Position numbers and translations under genes: made by a program
Assembly (NCBI RefSeq): GCF_001439605.1
Contig: NZ_LMBX01000017.1
Coordinates: 1-53,634 of the forward strand
Direction of reading: 5' to 3'
Source: Cytobacillus praedii
Lineage (GTDB): Bacteria; Bacillota; Bacilli; Bacillales; Cytobacillaceae
DNA: 53,634 bases
Shown: positions 44,249-53,123 of the stretch, piece after piece
Layout of the letters: every line of letters begins with the position of its first letter
Position numbering within the stretch: position 1 is the first letter of the stretch
Notes under the pieces: generated by a model
Told to the model about the DNA's origin: nothing
The model's input: only the letters and a program-made list of their open reading frames with translations
Database searches by the model: none

Positions 44249-45622
44249 TTGAATAACGAAACAAAGCATAAATCCGTTATTATTGCCTTGTTAATTGCAA
44301 CCTTTCTTACTGCAATTGAAGGGACAATTGTCAGTACGGCTATGCCAAAAATTGTAGAAGACTTAGGCGGAAGTGAATTATATACGTGGGTGATATCTGT
44401 TTACCTTCTAGCTACAGTTATCAGTACACCCGTATTTGGAAAACTCGCTGACTTATACGGCAGAAAACTGATGTTTGCCATTGGAACAATAATTTTTCTC
44501 ATTGGTTCCATGCTTTCCGGTCTATCACAAACGATGGAACAGCTTGTTCTATTCCGCTTAATTCAAGGGATCGGAGCTGGTGCGTTAACTACAATTCCGT
44601 TCACCATAATAGGGGATGTATTTGAATTTAAACAGCGAGCGAAGATTCAAGGGTGGATCAGCAGTATGTGGGGAATCGCAGGAATTGCAGGCCCACTTGT
44701 TGGCGGGTTTATTGTCGACACCATATCGTGGCACTGGATTTTCTACATGAACCTTCCATTTGGAATTATTTCATTAATTTTATTATGGGTTTCTTTAAAA
44801 GAGCAAATAGAAAAGAAAAAGCAAGTAATCGACTATGCCGGGATTCTCACATTTGCCATTTGTATGACATCATTCTTATATGCATTAACACTGTTAAAAG
44901 AGCACAAACAAGTTACAGGAAGCATTACTGCATTCCTAATTATTGCGTTCATTGGCCTTTGCTTATTTATTTGGATTGAAGCAAAAGGGAAAGAGCCGAT
45001 GCTGCCACTTTCACTATTTAAGAATTCACTTATTACTGTTTCAAATATTGCCGGATTTCTATTAGGCTTTATTCTTGTAACGGTAACTTTCTACATTCCA
45101 TTATGGGTGCAAGGAGTAACCAATTTAAATGCCACTTATTCGGGAATTGCGATGCTGCCAATGTCTGTCACATGGCCGATTGGAGCAATCTTTTGCGGAA
45201 AATGGTTAGGCAATAAGTCAATTGCCCATGTTACCCTAATAGGTACTTTAATTGTTATACTCAGCTGTACCGGCTTTGTTTTCTTCCAAACAAATACGCC
45301 AGTGCTCATGATGATGGTGGTTACCGCATTTATTGGACTCGGTTTTGGATTAGCCTTTACCGCATTTACGGTTGCCGTGCAATCAGCTGTTGAATGGCAT
45401 CTGCGCGGTGCCGCGATGGGATCTCATAATTTAATGAAAAACCTAGGACAAACGATTGGGATCGCCGTTTCAGGTCTATTGCTAAGTGATGAACTAAGAG
45501 GACCTGCATTAGAATCCAGCTTACATTCTGTATTTATCTTACTCGTTGTTTTAGCCATCTGTTCCTTTGTTGTAACCGGTGTGCTTATCAGGAAGAAAGA
45601 GTCTGAACTTGCCGTAAGATAA
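44249..45622 (+). CDS. MFS drug exporter (DHA2, 14 helices)
   Basis: A 457-aa drug:H+ antiporter of the EmrB/QacA/LmrB group. Signature elements: ATFLTAIEGTIVSTAMPKI (motif D1), GKLADLYGRKLMFAIG (motif A), RLIQGIGAGALTTIPFTIIG (motif B) and GIAGIAGPLVGGFIVDTISW (motif C). The TTG start follows AGAGGAG. The leader contains a terminator-like hairpin. Substrate unknown; fusidic acid, quinolones and dyes are typical for the group. Confidence 0.88.
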   Translation: MNNETKHKSVIIALLIATFLTAIEGTIVSTAMPKIVEDLGGSELYTWVISVYLLATVISTPVFGKLADLYGRKLMFAIGTIIFLIGSMLSGLSQTMEQLVLFRLIQGIGAGALTTIPFTIIGDVFEFKQRAKIQGWISSMWGIAGIAGPLVGGFIVDTISWHWIFYMNLPFGIISLILLWVSLKEQIEKKKQVIDYAGILTFAICMTSFLYALTLLKEHKQVTGSITAFLIIAFIGLCLFIWIEAKGKEPMLPLSLFKNSLITVSNIAGFLLGFILVTVTFYIPLWVQGVTNLNATYSGIAMLPMSVTWPIGAIFCGKWLGNKSIAHVTLIGTLIVILSCTGFVFFQTNTPVLMMMVVTAFIGLGFGLAFTAFTVAVQSAVEWHLRGAAMGSHNLMKNLGQTIGIAVSGLLLSDELRGPALESSLHSVFILLVVLAICSFVVTGVLIRKKESELAVR

Positions 45623-45660
45623 CGAATCAAAGGGGCAGGTTCACTGTCTCATATAACCAA

Positions 45661-45713
45661 AAATAAAATGGATGGAACAAGGGGCCGAACTCCTGGTCCC
45701 ATCCATTTTATTT
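45661..45713. terminator. Bidirectional terminator
   Basis: AAATAAAATGGATGG (45661-45675) pairs with CCATCCATTTTATTT (45699-45713), with a GC-rich inner part. It separates convergent genes and overlaps the last codons of the leftward one. A decayed relative of its sequence occurs near 50505-50560. Confidence 0.85.
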
Positions 45714-46148
45714 ATTTTCTTTCATTGCAGGCACTCTCGCCCTTAATTCTGATAAGAATGCATCCTTATCTTTAGGGGAAATTTTTATCTCACCCATAAG
45801 ACCTGACCGATAGGAAATAGCTATTGCATCCATTGAGGATAAAATACGATAGCCTGTAAAAATATCTTTTGTGGGGCGAATGCTTGTTATTTCTATATAT
45901 TGGACACGTTTTTTAAAGGGTCCGGTCTTTACAAGCAAATGATTTTCCTGAAATGAATAACTGATTGAAAAACTTATCCAAAGCAAAAATCCCACTGTTA
46001 GGAAGAATATAGAAAGCATACATACAATACCGAATAAATCTATTTGCTTATCAAGAAAAAGAGGTAAAACACATGCTATCCCGATAATTACTATGGCACT
46101 AATAAGTACATACAGATAATATTTATCAATTTTGGATTGAAAGACCAT
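45708..46148 (-). CDS. PH-domain (YyaB-like) membrane protein
   Basis: A 146-aa protein with two membrane helices at about residues 10-60, then a bacterial PH-like beta domain (FSISYSFQENHLLVKTGPFK, YIEITSIRPTKDIFTGYR, AISYRSGLMGEIKISPKD). The ATG at 46148 has GGGGGAGGC seven bases upstream. It is the last gene of an ECF sigma operon. Family role unknown, often cell-envelope related. Confidence 0.78.
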   Translation of the reverse strand: MVFQSKIDKYYLYVLISAIVIIGIACVLPLFLDKQIDLFGIVCMLSIFFLTVGFLLWISFSISYSFQENHLLVKTGPFKKRVQYIEITSIRPTKDIFTGYRILSSMDAIAISYRSGLMGEIKISPKDKDAFLSELRARVPAMKENK

Positions 46149-46218
46149 GTTGCCTCCCCCCAGTTTTATATTATTCATATAAACAGGATATGAACTTTTC
46201 TAGATTCATCATTCCTTT

Positions 46219-46470
46219 TTAAAGAAAAAAGAATAGCTGTAAAATAGAGATAACTGCCATTCCTATAATTGGTGCCAATTTTAATACAGCAAACCCTGCT
46301 GTTGTTGAAATGAGTGGCTCAATTGGGTCTTTCGCTGGCGAGGCAAGAAAATTAATAAAACGCTCCCATCTTTTCCCCCGCGACTGCATTGGAAAATCAG
46401 GAATTTCCACATGATATTCATCTAACTTTGTACGAAGATGATGTTCCTTTTTAAAGGGATCGTGATTCAT
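46219..46470 (-). CDS. Putative small anti-sigma factor
   Basis: An 83-aa protein with a soluble charged N-terminal part (KKEHHLRTKLDEYHVEIPDF) and one C-terminal membrane segment (KLAPIIGMAVISILQLFFF). It overlaps the sigma gene by 20 bp; GGAGGGTGA stands before its ATG at 46470. Position and build fit a membrane-tethered anti-sigma of the YxlC/SigY-operon kind, but there is no zinc (HxxxCxxC) motif. The role is inferred from context. Confidence 0.65.
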   Translation of the reverse strand: MNHDPFKKEHHLRTKLDEYHVEIPDFPMQSRGKRWERFINFLASPAKDPIEPLISTTAGFAVLKLAPIIGMAVISILQLFFFL

Positions 46471-46990
46471 TGAAATCACCCTCCAGTTCTACTTTTAAAC
46501 TTTGGATTGCTGTGTGTAATCTCGATTTAACTGTTCCTTTTGGGATATTAAGGATCTCTGCAATTTCTTCGTGTTTCATATCATGATAATAGAATAAAAG
46601 AATGACTGCGCGCTGTTTATCTGGGAGATTTGAAATGGCTTCCCGAATCGTCAGCCGATCGGTATGATGAAATTCTTCTTTCGTTATTGGTGCAAGAAAA
46701 GGCATAAACGATTGCCATTTTTTCCGCCGATTTAATTTATCTATCAGTAATCGGTAAGCTATTTGAAAAAGATAAGATTTAACCTTCCCTTTACCTGGCT
46801 GATAATGATGTTTATAACGCTGAAGCTTGACAAATGAATCTTGAACAATATCAATCGATAATTGTTGATCCCTTGTATAGCGATAAATAAATGAATATAG
46901 AGCAGGCTTTAAAAGGGTATAGATGCTTCCCAATGCTTCGTCATCTCCCTTTTGATATGCAATCATTAACTCATCTGCACGCTCAATCAA
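46451..46990 (-). CDS. ECF RNA polymerase sigma factor
   Basis: A 179-aa group 4 sigma factor. Region 2: IYRYTRDQQLSIDIVQDSFVK and GKVKSYLFQIAYRLLIDKLN. Region 4: LPDKQRAVILLFYYHDMKHE with EIAEILNIPKGTVKSRLHTA. Both ends overlap neighbours (8 bp with the membrane gene before it, 20 bp with the small gene after it), so this is a tight four-gene operon. It resembles SigY/YlaC types; the exact orthologue is undecided. Confidence 0.88.
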   Translation of the reverse strand: MIERADELMIAYQKGDDEALGSIYTLLKPALYSFIYRYTRDQQLSIDIVQDSFVKLQRYKHHYQPGKGKVKSYLFQIAYRLLIDKLNRRKKWQSFMPFLAPITKEEFHHTDRLTIREAISNLPDKQRAVILLFYYHDMKHEEIAEILNIPKGTVKSRLHTAIQSLKVELEGDFNESRSL

Positions 46991-47354
46991 TTTGATCTCC
47001 CCAGCGCTCTTTAATCGCCTTCAGCGTTAGTGAAACTCTTGAAATTAAATAGATCATCGAAACAAGCGTCCATACCTGTGCTTGATTCGTGAAAAACTGG
47101 ACAAAAGCATTTTCTACATTTTCGCCCTTCGAAATTAATAGATTTAATACTTGAACACAAATAATTGAATAAATAGCTAGACAAAGTGTAAGAGTATCAA
47201 AAACATTCCAACGTAAATATATTTTTGTCTTTTTAAAATTAATTTTGCCATTCTCACGTACAATATGTTTTCGATCCATCGGAATCGCAATCGCTAATAT
47301 GAGCACCATTAACACTCCACCAATTACTAGAGAAATGATCCAGCCAGTATCCAT
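46983..47354 (-). CDS. Membrane protein, first gene of sigma operon
   Basis: A 123-aa protein with three hydrophobic segments (about residues 5-24, 53-72, 93-110). A basic cytoplasmic loop (MDRKHIVRENGKINFKKTKI) lies after the first. Its 3' end overlaps the ECF sigma start by 8 bp. It may take part in control of the sigma factor as sensor or second anti-sigma. AAGGGGTAG precedes the ATG. Not recognised as a named family. Confidence 0.7.
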   Translation of the reverse strand: MDTGWIISLVIGGVLMVLILAIAIPMDRKHIVRENGKINFKKTKIYLRWNVFDTLTLCLAIYSIICVQVLNLLISKGENVENAFVQFFTNQAQVWTLVSMIYLISRVSLTLKAIKERWGDQID

Positions 47355-47601
47355 AATAAACTACCCCTTTTCTCTCTTTTCTTACTTTACATGCGAGAAG
47401 GGGAAAAAGTTCATTTTAAGTGAAAAAATTTTTCAAACTAATGAATGCTGCTAAGGATCAGCTATCAAATTTTTTACTATCCCCAAATGATCTATGTAAC
47501 AAGTGCCGTTAGCCAATTGAATTGAAAACGAGATCATTTTCTCAAAATTCTTTACGGTTCATTACGATTAAAGTCTAGCTTTTCATCATGCCCATCATTT
47601 T

Positions 47602-47787
47602 TTATCCTTCAATCATTACATCCAGTCCAGTTAGTTTTATTACTTTTAGAGGTACTTCAATGCTTAAGTAATAATTGTCTATAATAGTCAAACGGCTTTT
47701 CATCCTAATTTGTTCTCTATCCACTGTATTTGGAATGAGATAAAAATCATGAATTAAGCAATTAATACCTCGCATACTAACTTTCAA
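47602..47787 (-). CDS. Doubtful 61-aa frame
   Basis: TTG-initiated frame directly after the next gene, without a ribosome site. Contains a coding-like middle (QIRMKSRLTIIDNYYLSIEV). It may be the remains of a longer gene. Kept with low confidence because the composition looks biological. Confidence 0.25.
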   Translation of the reverse strand: MKVSMRGINCLIHDFYLIPNTVDREQIRMKSRLTIIDNYYLSIEVPLKVIKLTGLDVMIEG

Positions 47788-47793
47788 TCTATT

Positions 47794-48033
47794 TTACTTA
47801 AATTTTCTTTTTTTTAGATAAAATAATGCTGCCAGTACGACTTGAATTAGAGGAACAAATATTGCCCATGGAAATCGTGGGGACCCGCTAAAATACCAAG
47901 CATCCGGATATAGTAAAATTGCACTAATCAGCATAAGCTTCCAAGATTGCTTAATAAGTGCATATATAAAAAGAACGACGGCAGCAATTAGCAAAGGATA
48001 GAACAGTTGTAAAGTACCTAACAAAAGACCCAT
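47794..48033 (-). CDS. Small membrane protein (79 aa)
   Basis: Three hydrophobic segments with the short loop YPDAWYFSGSPRFPW between the second and third, and a basic end (YLKKRKFK). The GGGGGAG site is about 18 bases from the ATG, so translation may begin a few codons upstream at a non-standard start (in-frame codons read E-Y-T-I-E-E-F before the Met). Unknown function. Confidence 0.65.
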   Translation of the reverse strand: MGLLLGTLQLFYPLLIAAVVLFIYALIKQSWKLMLISAILLYPDAWYFSGSPRFPWAIFVPLIQVVLAALFYLKKRKFK

Positions 48034-48271
48034 AAATTCTTCGATGGTATACTCCCCCCATAATAACTTAATTATTTTGCAGATCCTTCTTTCCTTGCGT
48101 TTCTACAACCGATATATAATTTTCTTGGTATGATTTCCCCCTATGATCTCACCATCATAAGAAAATAAAACCGCTATGAAAAATTATTCACTCATATTAA
48201 AGTGCAGCAAGCATAAAATTTAAAAGATTTTTAACAAATAGATACATTGGTCCATAGGAGGGATTATCCAA

Positions 48272-49219
48272 ATGCATGAACGATGTGTAATTATTACTGG
48301 TGCTAATTCAGGGATTGGAAAAGCAGCAGCAATACAGTTTGCATCAAAAGGCTACACAGTCATCATGGCTTGCCGAAATTTAGAAATTAGTAAAACTGCA
48401 CAAACTGAGATAATAAAAACTGCCAATAATAGGAATGTCCATCTAATGGAGGTGGATATGTCCTCCTTTCATTCGATTCGAAGCTTTTGCACTCATTTTA
48501 TAAATAAATTTGAGAAAGCAGATATTTTAATTCATAATGCCGCTTATTTTAATCATGGAGAAAAATATCAGCTTAGCCCTGATCAAATTGAACTCACTTT
48601 TGCTACTAATGTGTTCGGTCCTTTTTTAATGACTGCCCTCTTATTGGATCCATTAAAAAAATCGGACGACGCTAGAATCCTTTTTGCTGGCAGCAACATT
48701 ATTAAACATTTTTTCAATGAAAAAACAGAGATTCATTTTGATAATTTACAAGGAGAATATAAAGACAGCCGGAGTCATCGGGTGTATAAAATGTATTGCC
48801 AATCAAAAATGGCTTTGCTTCTTCTTACATTTAAATTGGCCGAAGAATACCAGGAAGACGGAATCAAAGTGAATATCCTCCAAATCAATGGAGCTAAAAT
48901 GTCCAAGCAAACAATTAATAAGGTCAAACCTTGGTGGAGACCCATTGCTATGGTACAAAACCTTTTCTTCCCGCCTGCAGCTTACATGGCAAATAACTAT
49001 TACGAAATATGTACCTCTGATGAATTTCTGCAAACATCTGGAAAGCTGATAAATGATAAGCTAGAAATCATGCAGCCTGCACCAAATGAACAACTTGGTT
49101 TATATAAACAGCTGAAACAAATTATTGGTTCCACTCTCTACCCATTTTACGCAGAAAATCTTGAGGTGAAAGAGCAGTTATGGGAATTATGCAAAAAACT
49201 TACTGATCACAAGCTTTGA
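48272..49219 (+). CDS. Short-chain dehydrogenase (retinol dehydrogenase-like)
   Basis: A 315-aa SDR. TGANSGIGKAAAIQFASKG is the cofactor loop, ACRNLEIS after strand 2 suggests NADP, HNAAYF replaces NNAG, and Tyr and Lys lie in YCQSK. The C-terminal 70 residues extend beyond a classical SDR. The catalytic Ser position reads AGSN, so a serine is available. AGGAGG precedes the ATG. A scrap homologous to its 3' end lies at 50.5-50.65 kb, suggesting a former second copy. Confidence 0.85.
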   Translation: MHERCVIITGANSGIGKAAAIQFASKGYTVIMACRNLEISKTAQTEIIKTANNRNVHLMEVDMSSFHSIRSFCTHFINKFEKADILIHNAAYFNHGEKYQLSPDQIELTFATNVFGPFLMTALLLDPLKKSDDARILFAGSNIIKHFFNEKTEIHFDNLQGEYKDSRSHRVYKMYCQSKMALLLLTFKLAEEYQEDGIKVNILQINGAKMSKQTINKVKPWWRPIAMVQNLFFPPAAYMANNYYEICTSDEFLQTSGKLINDKLEIMQPAPNEQLGLYKQLKQIIGSTLYPFYAENLEVKEQLWELCKKLTDHKL

Positions 49220-49305
49220 AAAAAATTCATGAAATGATTGTTCAAACAAATCACACTATCGATTCTCAATAATAGAAAATTTCATTGAAGAGCATTATCG
49301 GTCCT

Positions 49306-49644
49306 TTACCAAATTTTCTTATACTTTTCAATATTCTCCAGGCTTATAAATGCCTTCTGTAATTGATGTGGACAAATCTTATTGTATTTTTTGATTTTTT
49401 TATTAATCTCTTCTACTTCACTTTTTGTTTTACACGATTGGACTAATTGGGAGATTTCCTTTTGCAGCTTCACCCATTGCGGCAAGTATCCAGCATCCTT
49501 CGCAATCTTTTGAAAGTGCTGGAATGTATCCATCTGCAAATATTCCTTAGATAACGGCTTTCCTTTGCCTTTATTATTAAAATTATCTTTCTCACCGGCA
49601 CGCTCCAAAATCTCACCTATTAGATCATTGTATTCCCTGCTCAT
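49306..49644 (-). CDS. DUF1992 (DnaJ-28-like) domain protein
   Basis: A 112-aa protein. ILERAGEKDNFNNKGKGKPL is the DUF1992 hallmark (A-x-x-x-G-x-F-x-x-L/N-x-G-x-G-K-P-L), and a long charged helix pair follows. The family is related to human DNAJC28 and its bacterial role is unknown. The ATG at 49644 follows AAGGAG; the upstream ATG is unsupported. Single gene. Confidence 0.83.
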   Translation of the reverse strand: MSREYNDLIGEILERAGEKDNFNNKGKGKPLSKEYLQMDTFQHFQKIAKDAGYLPQWVKLQKEISQLVQSCKTKSEVEEINKKIKKYNKICPHQLQKAFISLENIEKYKKIW

Positions 49645-49710
49645 GGAACCACTCCTTATTATCAAATTAGTCAATCCTGTTTTTAAGCCTATTTCATTAA
49701 TTTTTCTACT

Positions 49711-50412
49711 TTACTCTTGATCTGTAAACCTTTGTATGTCATTTGATAGGATAGCCGTATCCCATGGATGCCAAAAGTAGGTGGCTCCATCAAACTGTAT
49801 GCCGAATTTAAAGGCAATAGGGTCTTCTGAGTAAAAAATCATTTCGTAATATGTTGGATCTCCTTTTTCTGTATTTGGCTCAAAAGTAGAATTTACTTCA
49901 CTGCTTACTAACAAATGAAGAAGGCTTTTTACTTCTTCAACTTGTGTGATTTCAGAAATCAATTTGTTTCCTTCAGATGTATAAGCCTGATAAACTTCAA
50001 TTTTCTTAACTTTTTCTGTGGGCATATCTTTGAAATGCCATTTATAATCTATCTTATCTCTAGAATAATAGACTTGGTAACCATTTATCGAACTCTTCGA
50101 CTTCACAGCAATTAAATTCGGATGTCCCTTAATATTAAATATTTGTGTCCCCTTCTCATGGAAGGCTGCATCCCCATTTTTGATTTTATAATTTGGATTT
50201 GTTACATTATCCGCAACTTTGAATTGAACTGTACCAATCATCTTATTGACAAGATTTTGATCAGCTAAAACACCAGAGTATACTCCATCATACGTTTGAC
50301 CGTCTAATTTGATAAAATCAACCCAATCAATGACACTATGTTGTTCAAATGGCATCGAACGGCACCCAGTTAATAAAAGTAAACTTACTATAAATAAACA
50401 CCACTTTTTCAT
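49711..50412 (-). CDS. Hypothetical lipoprotein
   Basis: A 233-aa secreted lipoprotein: MKKWCLFIVSLLLLTGC has a basic start, hydrophobic core and lipobox LTGC (Cys-17). The mature part is beta-rich with YDGVYSGVLADQNLVNKMIG and a later KSLLHLLVSSEVNSTF. It resembles uncharacterised Bacillus lipoproteins that carry a stress-like (copper-amine-oxidase-unlike) beta module; no motif gives a function. It ends about 36 bp before the DUF1992 start on the same strand, so an operon is possible. Confidence 0.78.
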   Translation of the reverse strand: MKKWCLFIVSLLLLTGCRSMPFEQHSVIDWVDFIKLDGQTYDGVYSGVLADQNLVNKMIGTVQFKVADNVTNPNYKIKNGDAAFHEKGTQIFNIKGHPNLIAVKSKSSINGYQVYYSRDKIDYKWHFKDMPTEKVKKIEVYQAYTSEGNKLISEITQVEEVKSLLHLLVSSEVNSTFEPNTEKGDPTYYEMIFYSEDPIAFKFGIQFDGATYFWHPWDTAILSNDIQRFTDQE

Positions 50413-50544
50413 TGATATCGCCCCTTTTTATAATCGACGAATTTCAAGGAAATCAGTTTCGTTTAGAAAGGAAAAAGAGACATGTTGGCAGTTCCGTACA
50501 TTCAATACAAATGGATGGGACAAGGAGCCTGAATCTGAACTCTT

Positions 50545-50650
50545 GACTCGATCTCATTGTTCCAGCATCTATCCAGTATATGCTGAAAATGGTGAGGGAA
50601 AAGAGCTATTATAGGAATAATGCAGAAAATTAATTATGAGCAAAGCTATG
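50545..50650 (+). pseudogene. Scrap of an SDR 3' end
   Basis: On the plus strand, codons read IYPVYAENGEGKELL then a stop and CRKLI. This matches LYPFYAENLEVKEQLWELCK of the SDR at 48272-49219, with nucleotide similarity continuing on both sides. It is a decayed duplicate of that gene's end. Confidence 0.5.
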
Positions 50651-50656
50651 AAAATA

Positions 50657-51202
50657 TCACTCTTTAAATCTTCCCATAATAATTGTGTTGTAATAGTTGC
50701 CATCAGAGAGGATTTTGTCCTTCTTTAATATCCCTTCAATTTCAAAACCCAGCTTTTGATAAAGTTTGATGGCTTTATCATTTGTTTCTAAAACTTGTAA
50801 GGTGATTTTTTTTAAGCCATTGGAATCTGCCCAGGAAATAGATTCTTTTAGAAGGTTTTTCCCAATCCCATACCCCCAGTACTCTTTTATTACGCAAACT
50901 CCGAATTCAATTTTATGTGAGAATCTTTTTAATTGATTCCCTTCGCATCGTGAAAATCCAACCACACGATCACGAACCTCAGCAACTAGAAATAGGTTTC
51001 TATTACTTTCAGTATCCGTATGAATTAGTTTTTCAAATCCCGCTGCATCTATGAAGCCCTCCCCTTTTTCTCTATCCATATTTTCGGTTTCACCGTCTAT
51101 TTGTACTCTTAAATTAGACAATGCTTGTGCATCATTAGCGGTTGCCGATCTTATAATATAGGTAACTCCATTTACTTCAAATTCTTGTTTAGTTATTAGC
51201 AT
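50657..51202 (-). CDS. GNAT N-acetyltransferase
   Basis: A 181-aa acetyltransferase of the RimJ/RimL- or SpeG-like type. The acetyl-CoA loop is VIKEYWGYGIGKNLLKE, then VLETNDKAIKLYQKLGFEIEG. Strand 4 reads EFGVCVI. The substrate could be a ribosomal protein, polyamine or antibiotic. GGAAGGAG precedes the ATG. It is a single gene beside pseudogenes on both sides. Confidence 0.88.
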   Translation of the reverse strand: MLITKQEFEVNGVTYIIRSATANDAQALSNLRVQIDGETENMDREKGEGFIDAAGFEKLIHTDTESNRNLFLVAEVRDRVVGFSRCEGNQLKRFSHKIEFGVCVIKEYWGYGIGKNLLKESISWADSNGLKKITLQVLETNDKAIKLYQKLGFEIEGILKKDKILSDGNYYNTIIMGRFKE

Positions 51203-51292
51203 TCATTTAAATCTCCTTCCATCACTAAGTTTAGCTTTTCTAAGATGATTTTCCATACAGCTCCCACTTAATATTTAGTTGTTTTCGTTGGC

Positions 51293-51526
51293 CTATAAAG
51301 CAAAGTTTTGGTACATTTTAATCATTTCTGCAAGGATATCAAACCAACCAGCCTTGTTGTATTCATTTTTCACTCGATAGTTGAAAAGCGGGAACCAATC
51401 CAATAAGGGATGTCCTTATTCCTAATCAGCTGCCCAATTAATTTCTTTATCATACATTTCGTTTTCATGATCTTAGGCATTTGGATTATCATATTCTTCA
51501 AAATAATCCGCCTGCACACACACATC
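51293..51526 (-). pseudogene. Gene with three in-frame stops
   Basis: One continuous minus-strand frame reads VQADYFEEYDNPNA-stop-DHENEMYDKEINWAAD-stop-E-stop-GHPLLDWFPLFNYRV, then KNEYNKAGWFDILAEMIKMY and a final stop at 51293. The coding character on all sides of the stops is clear. No start or family was recognised. Confidence 0.5.
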
Positions 51527-51572
51527 TTTTTTCTAAATTTTACCACAATTTACGACTTTTAGCTTTTATCAC

Positions 51573-51606
51573 AAAAAAACGCTTTACTCATTATCGAAGC
51601 AAAGCG
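51573..51606 (-). terminator. Terminator of clpP
   Basis: CGCTTT (51580-51585) pairs with AAAGCG (51601-51606) with further CT/AG pairs, followed on the minus strand by seven T. Confidence 0.85.
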
Positions 51607-51616
51607 CGATTAAACA

Positions 51617-52198
51617 TTATTTTTTAGTAATAATTTTATCGATAATCCCGTATTCCAGTGCTTCCTCGGCGGTCATATAGAAATCACGATCACTGTCTTT
51701 AGCAATTTTTTCTACTGGCTGTCCTGTACGATCGGCAATAATGCGATTGACATGATCCCGGAGTTTAAGAATTCTTCGTGCAGATATTTCAATTTCTGTT
51801 GCCTGCCCTCTTGCACCGCCAAGCGGCTGATGGATCATAATTTCGCTGTTTGGAAGGGCAAACCTTTTCCCCTTCGTACCAGCAATTAGCAGCAATGCTC
51901 CAAATGAGGCAGCCATCCCCATACAAATGGTGCTTACATCTGGTTTAATGTACTCCATTGTATCAAAGATCGCAAAGCCAGCAGTTGTCGAGCCGCCAGG
52001 GCTATTAATATAAATGGAAATATCTTTGTCTGGGTTATCAGCTTCCAAAAACAAAAGCTGGGCAATGACACTGTTAGCAACTTGCTCATTAATTTCTTCC
52101 CCAATAATGATAATTCGATCCTTCAATAGACGTGAGTATATGTCATACGAGCGTTCCCCACGATTGGAATGTTCAATTACATATGGAATGGTACCCAT
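51617..52198 (-). CDS. clpP: ATP-dependent Clp protease proteolytic subunit (ClpP2)
   Basis: A 193-aa serine protease with the complete triad Ser-98 (MGMAASFGA), His-123 (IHQPLGGA) and Asp-172 (DSDRDFYM). [19 protein letters not shown] is the oxyanion strand region. It forms tetradecamers with ClpX or Clp[11 protein letters not shown] and the operon context suggest a second paralogue rather than the housekeeping ClpP, whose usual neighbours are not here. The ATG at 52198 follows GGGAGGA, 17 bp after the sigma factor stop, so the two are co-transcribed. Confidence 0.92.
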   Translation of the reverse strand: MGTIPYVIEHSNRGERSYDIYSRLLKDRIIIIGEEINEQVANSVIAQLLFLEADNPDKDISIYINSPGGSTTAGFAIFDTMEYIKPDVSTICMGMAASFGALLLIAGTKGKRFALPNSEIMIHQPLGGARGQATEIEISARRILKLRDHVNRIIADRTGQPVEKIAKDSDRDFYMTAEEALEYGIIDKIITKK

Positions 52199-52215
52199 TA
52201 AAATTCCTCCCTTTA

Positions 52216-52908
52216 TTATGCAGCGATACAATAAAGGTCAAGAGAAGATGGAGAATACTTTTTCTCAGCCAGCTTGGGGACATTTGCCAATGAAGGAATA
52301 TCCGATACATACTCAATTAATATGGATGGGTCTTCAGATTGTAAGGATTGATATATCAGGTTACCTAACAGTTCCCTTTCTTCCTCACACCAGTAGGAAT
52401 CCACTGATTGCAGATTTGTTTCTTTCTCCAGCCGCTTCCTTGTTCTATGAATGAGCGCTTTCACAGCCATTTCCGATGTATCCATCAAATCTGCAATTTC
52501 CTTTGCTTGGTAGCTGAATGCCTCTTTCAATAAGAAAATGATTGCTTGTTTAGGTGTTAACCTATTTACTAAAAGCATTACTGTATCAAGCAGGTCATCT
52601 GTGTTTAAAGAAACAGCATTTGCTAATTGCTCCTCATGAAAGCCAACAACTTCACGATTTCTTTTTCTAATTGTATCAATCCATTGATGATAAGCAATTT
52701 TGTTCAAAAGTGCAGGACTTACATCTGAAGAATGATAGTGCTGGATCGCTTTTAAGACTGATTCCTGAACAAGGTCGTCAGCATCCCATTTGTTCTTCGC
52801 GAGAAAACGGCAATACCGCAAAAGACCTGGATACAGTTGATTCAATTGATTACTCCCTTTCTCTATCTGAACCCTTTCATTAGCAAACAAGCTTTTATAA
52901 GAAACCAT
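52216..52908 (-). CDS. Sigma-70 family factor with C-terminal tail
   Basis: A 230-aa sigma factor. Region 2: [20 protein letters not shown] and [15 protein letters not shown]. Region 4: [20 protein letters not shown] with [20 protein letters not shown]. Beyond region 4 runs a tail of about 60 residues that ends YCIAA, a C-terminus similar to the LAA end of ssrA tags. No anti-sigma gene is present; the only partner is clpP2 downstream. The ATG at 52908 follows AAGGAG. Control by proteolysis is a hypothesis. Confidence 0.88.
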   Translation of the reverse strand: MVSYKSLFANERVQIEKGSNQLNQLYPGLLRYCRFLAKNKWDADDLVQESVLKAIQHYHSSDVSPALLNKIAYHQWIDTIRKRNREVVGFHEEQLANAVSLNTDDLLDTVMLLVNRLTPKQAIIFLLKEAFSYQAKEIADLMDTSEMAVKALIHRTRKRLEKETNLQSVDSYWCEEERELLGNLIYQSLQSEDPSILIEYVSDIPSLANVPKLAEKKYSPSSLDLYCIAA

Positions 52909-53123
52909 TCTATTCACTCCTTTTGAACCTCCTTGCCTTTATAACGGATAGAGGAGGGAAGAAAGATACGGGCACAAAAAAAATTTTTTATTGTAATTAT
53001 ACTCATTTTGTTTTGAAGAGTGAACAAGTCGATATATAGTTAATAAAAATCTGTGAGTACGTATTAACAAGTAGTTGATATTGATAATGAAATGATTAAT
53101 AAATACTTACTGCTGTTTCGCTG

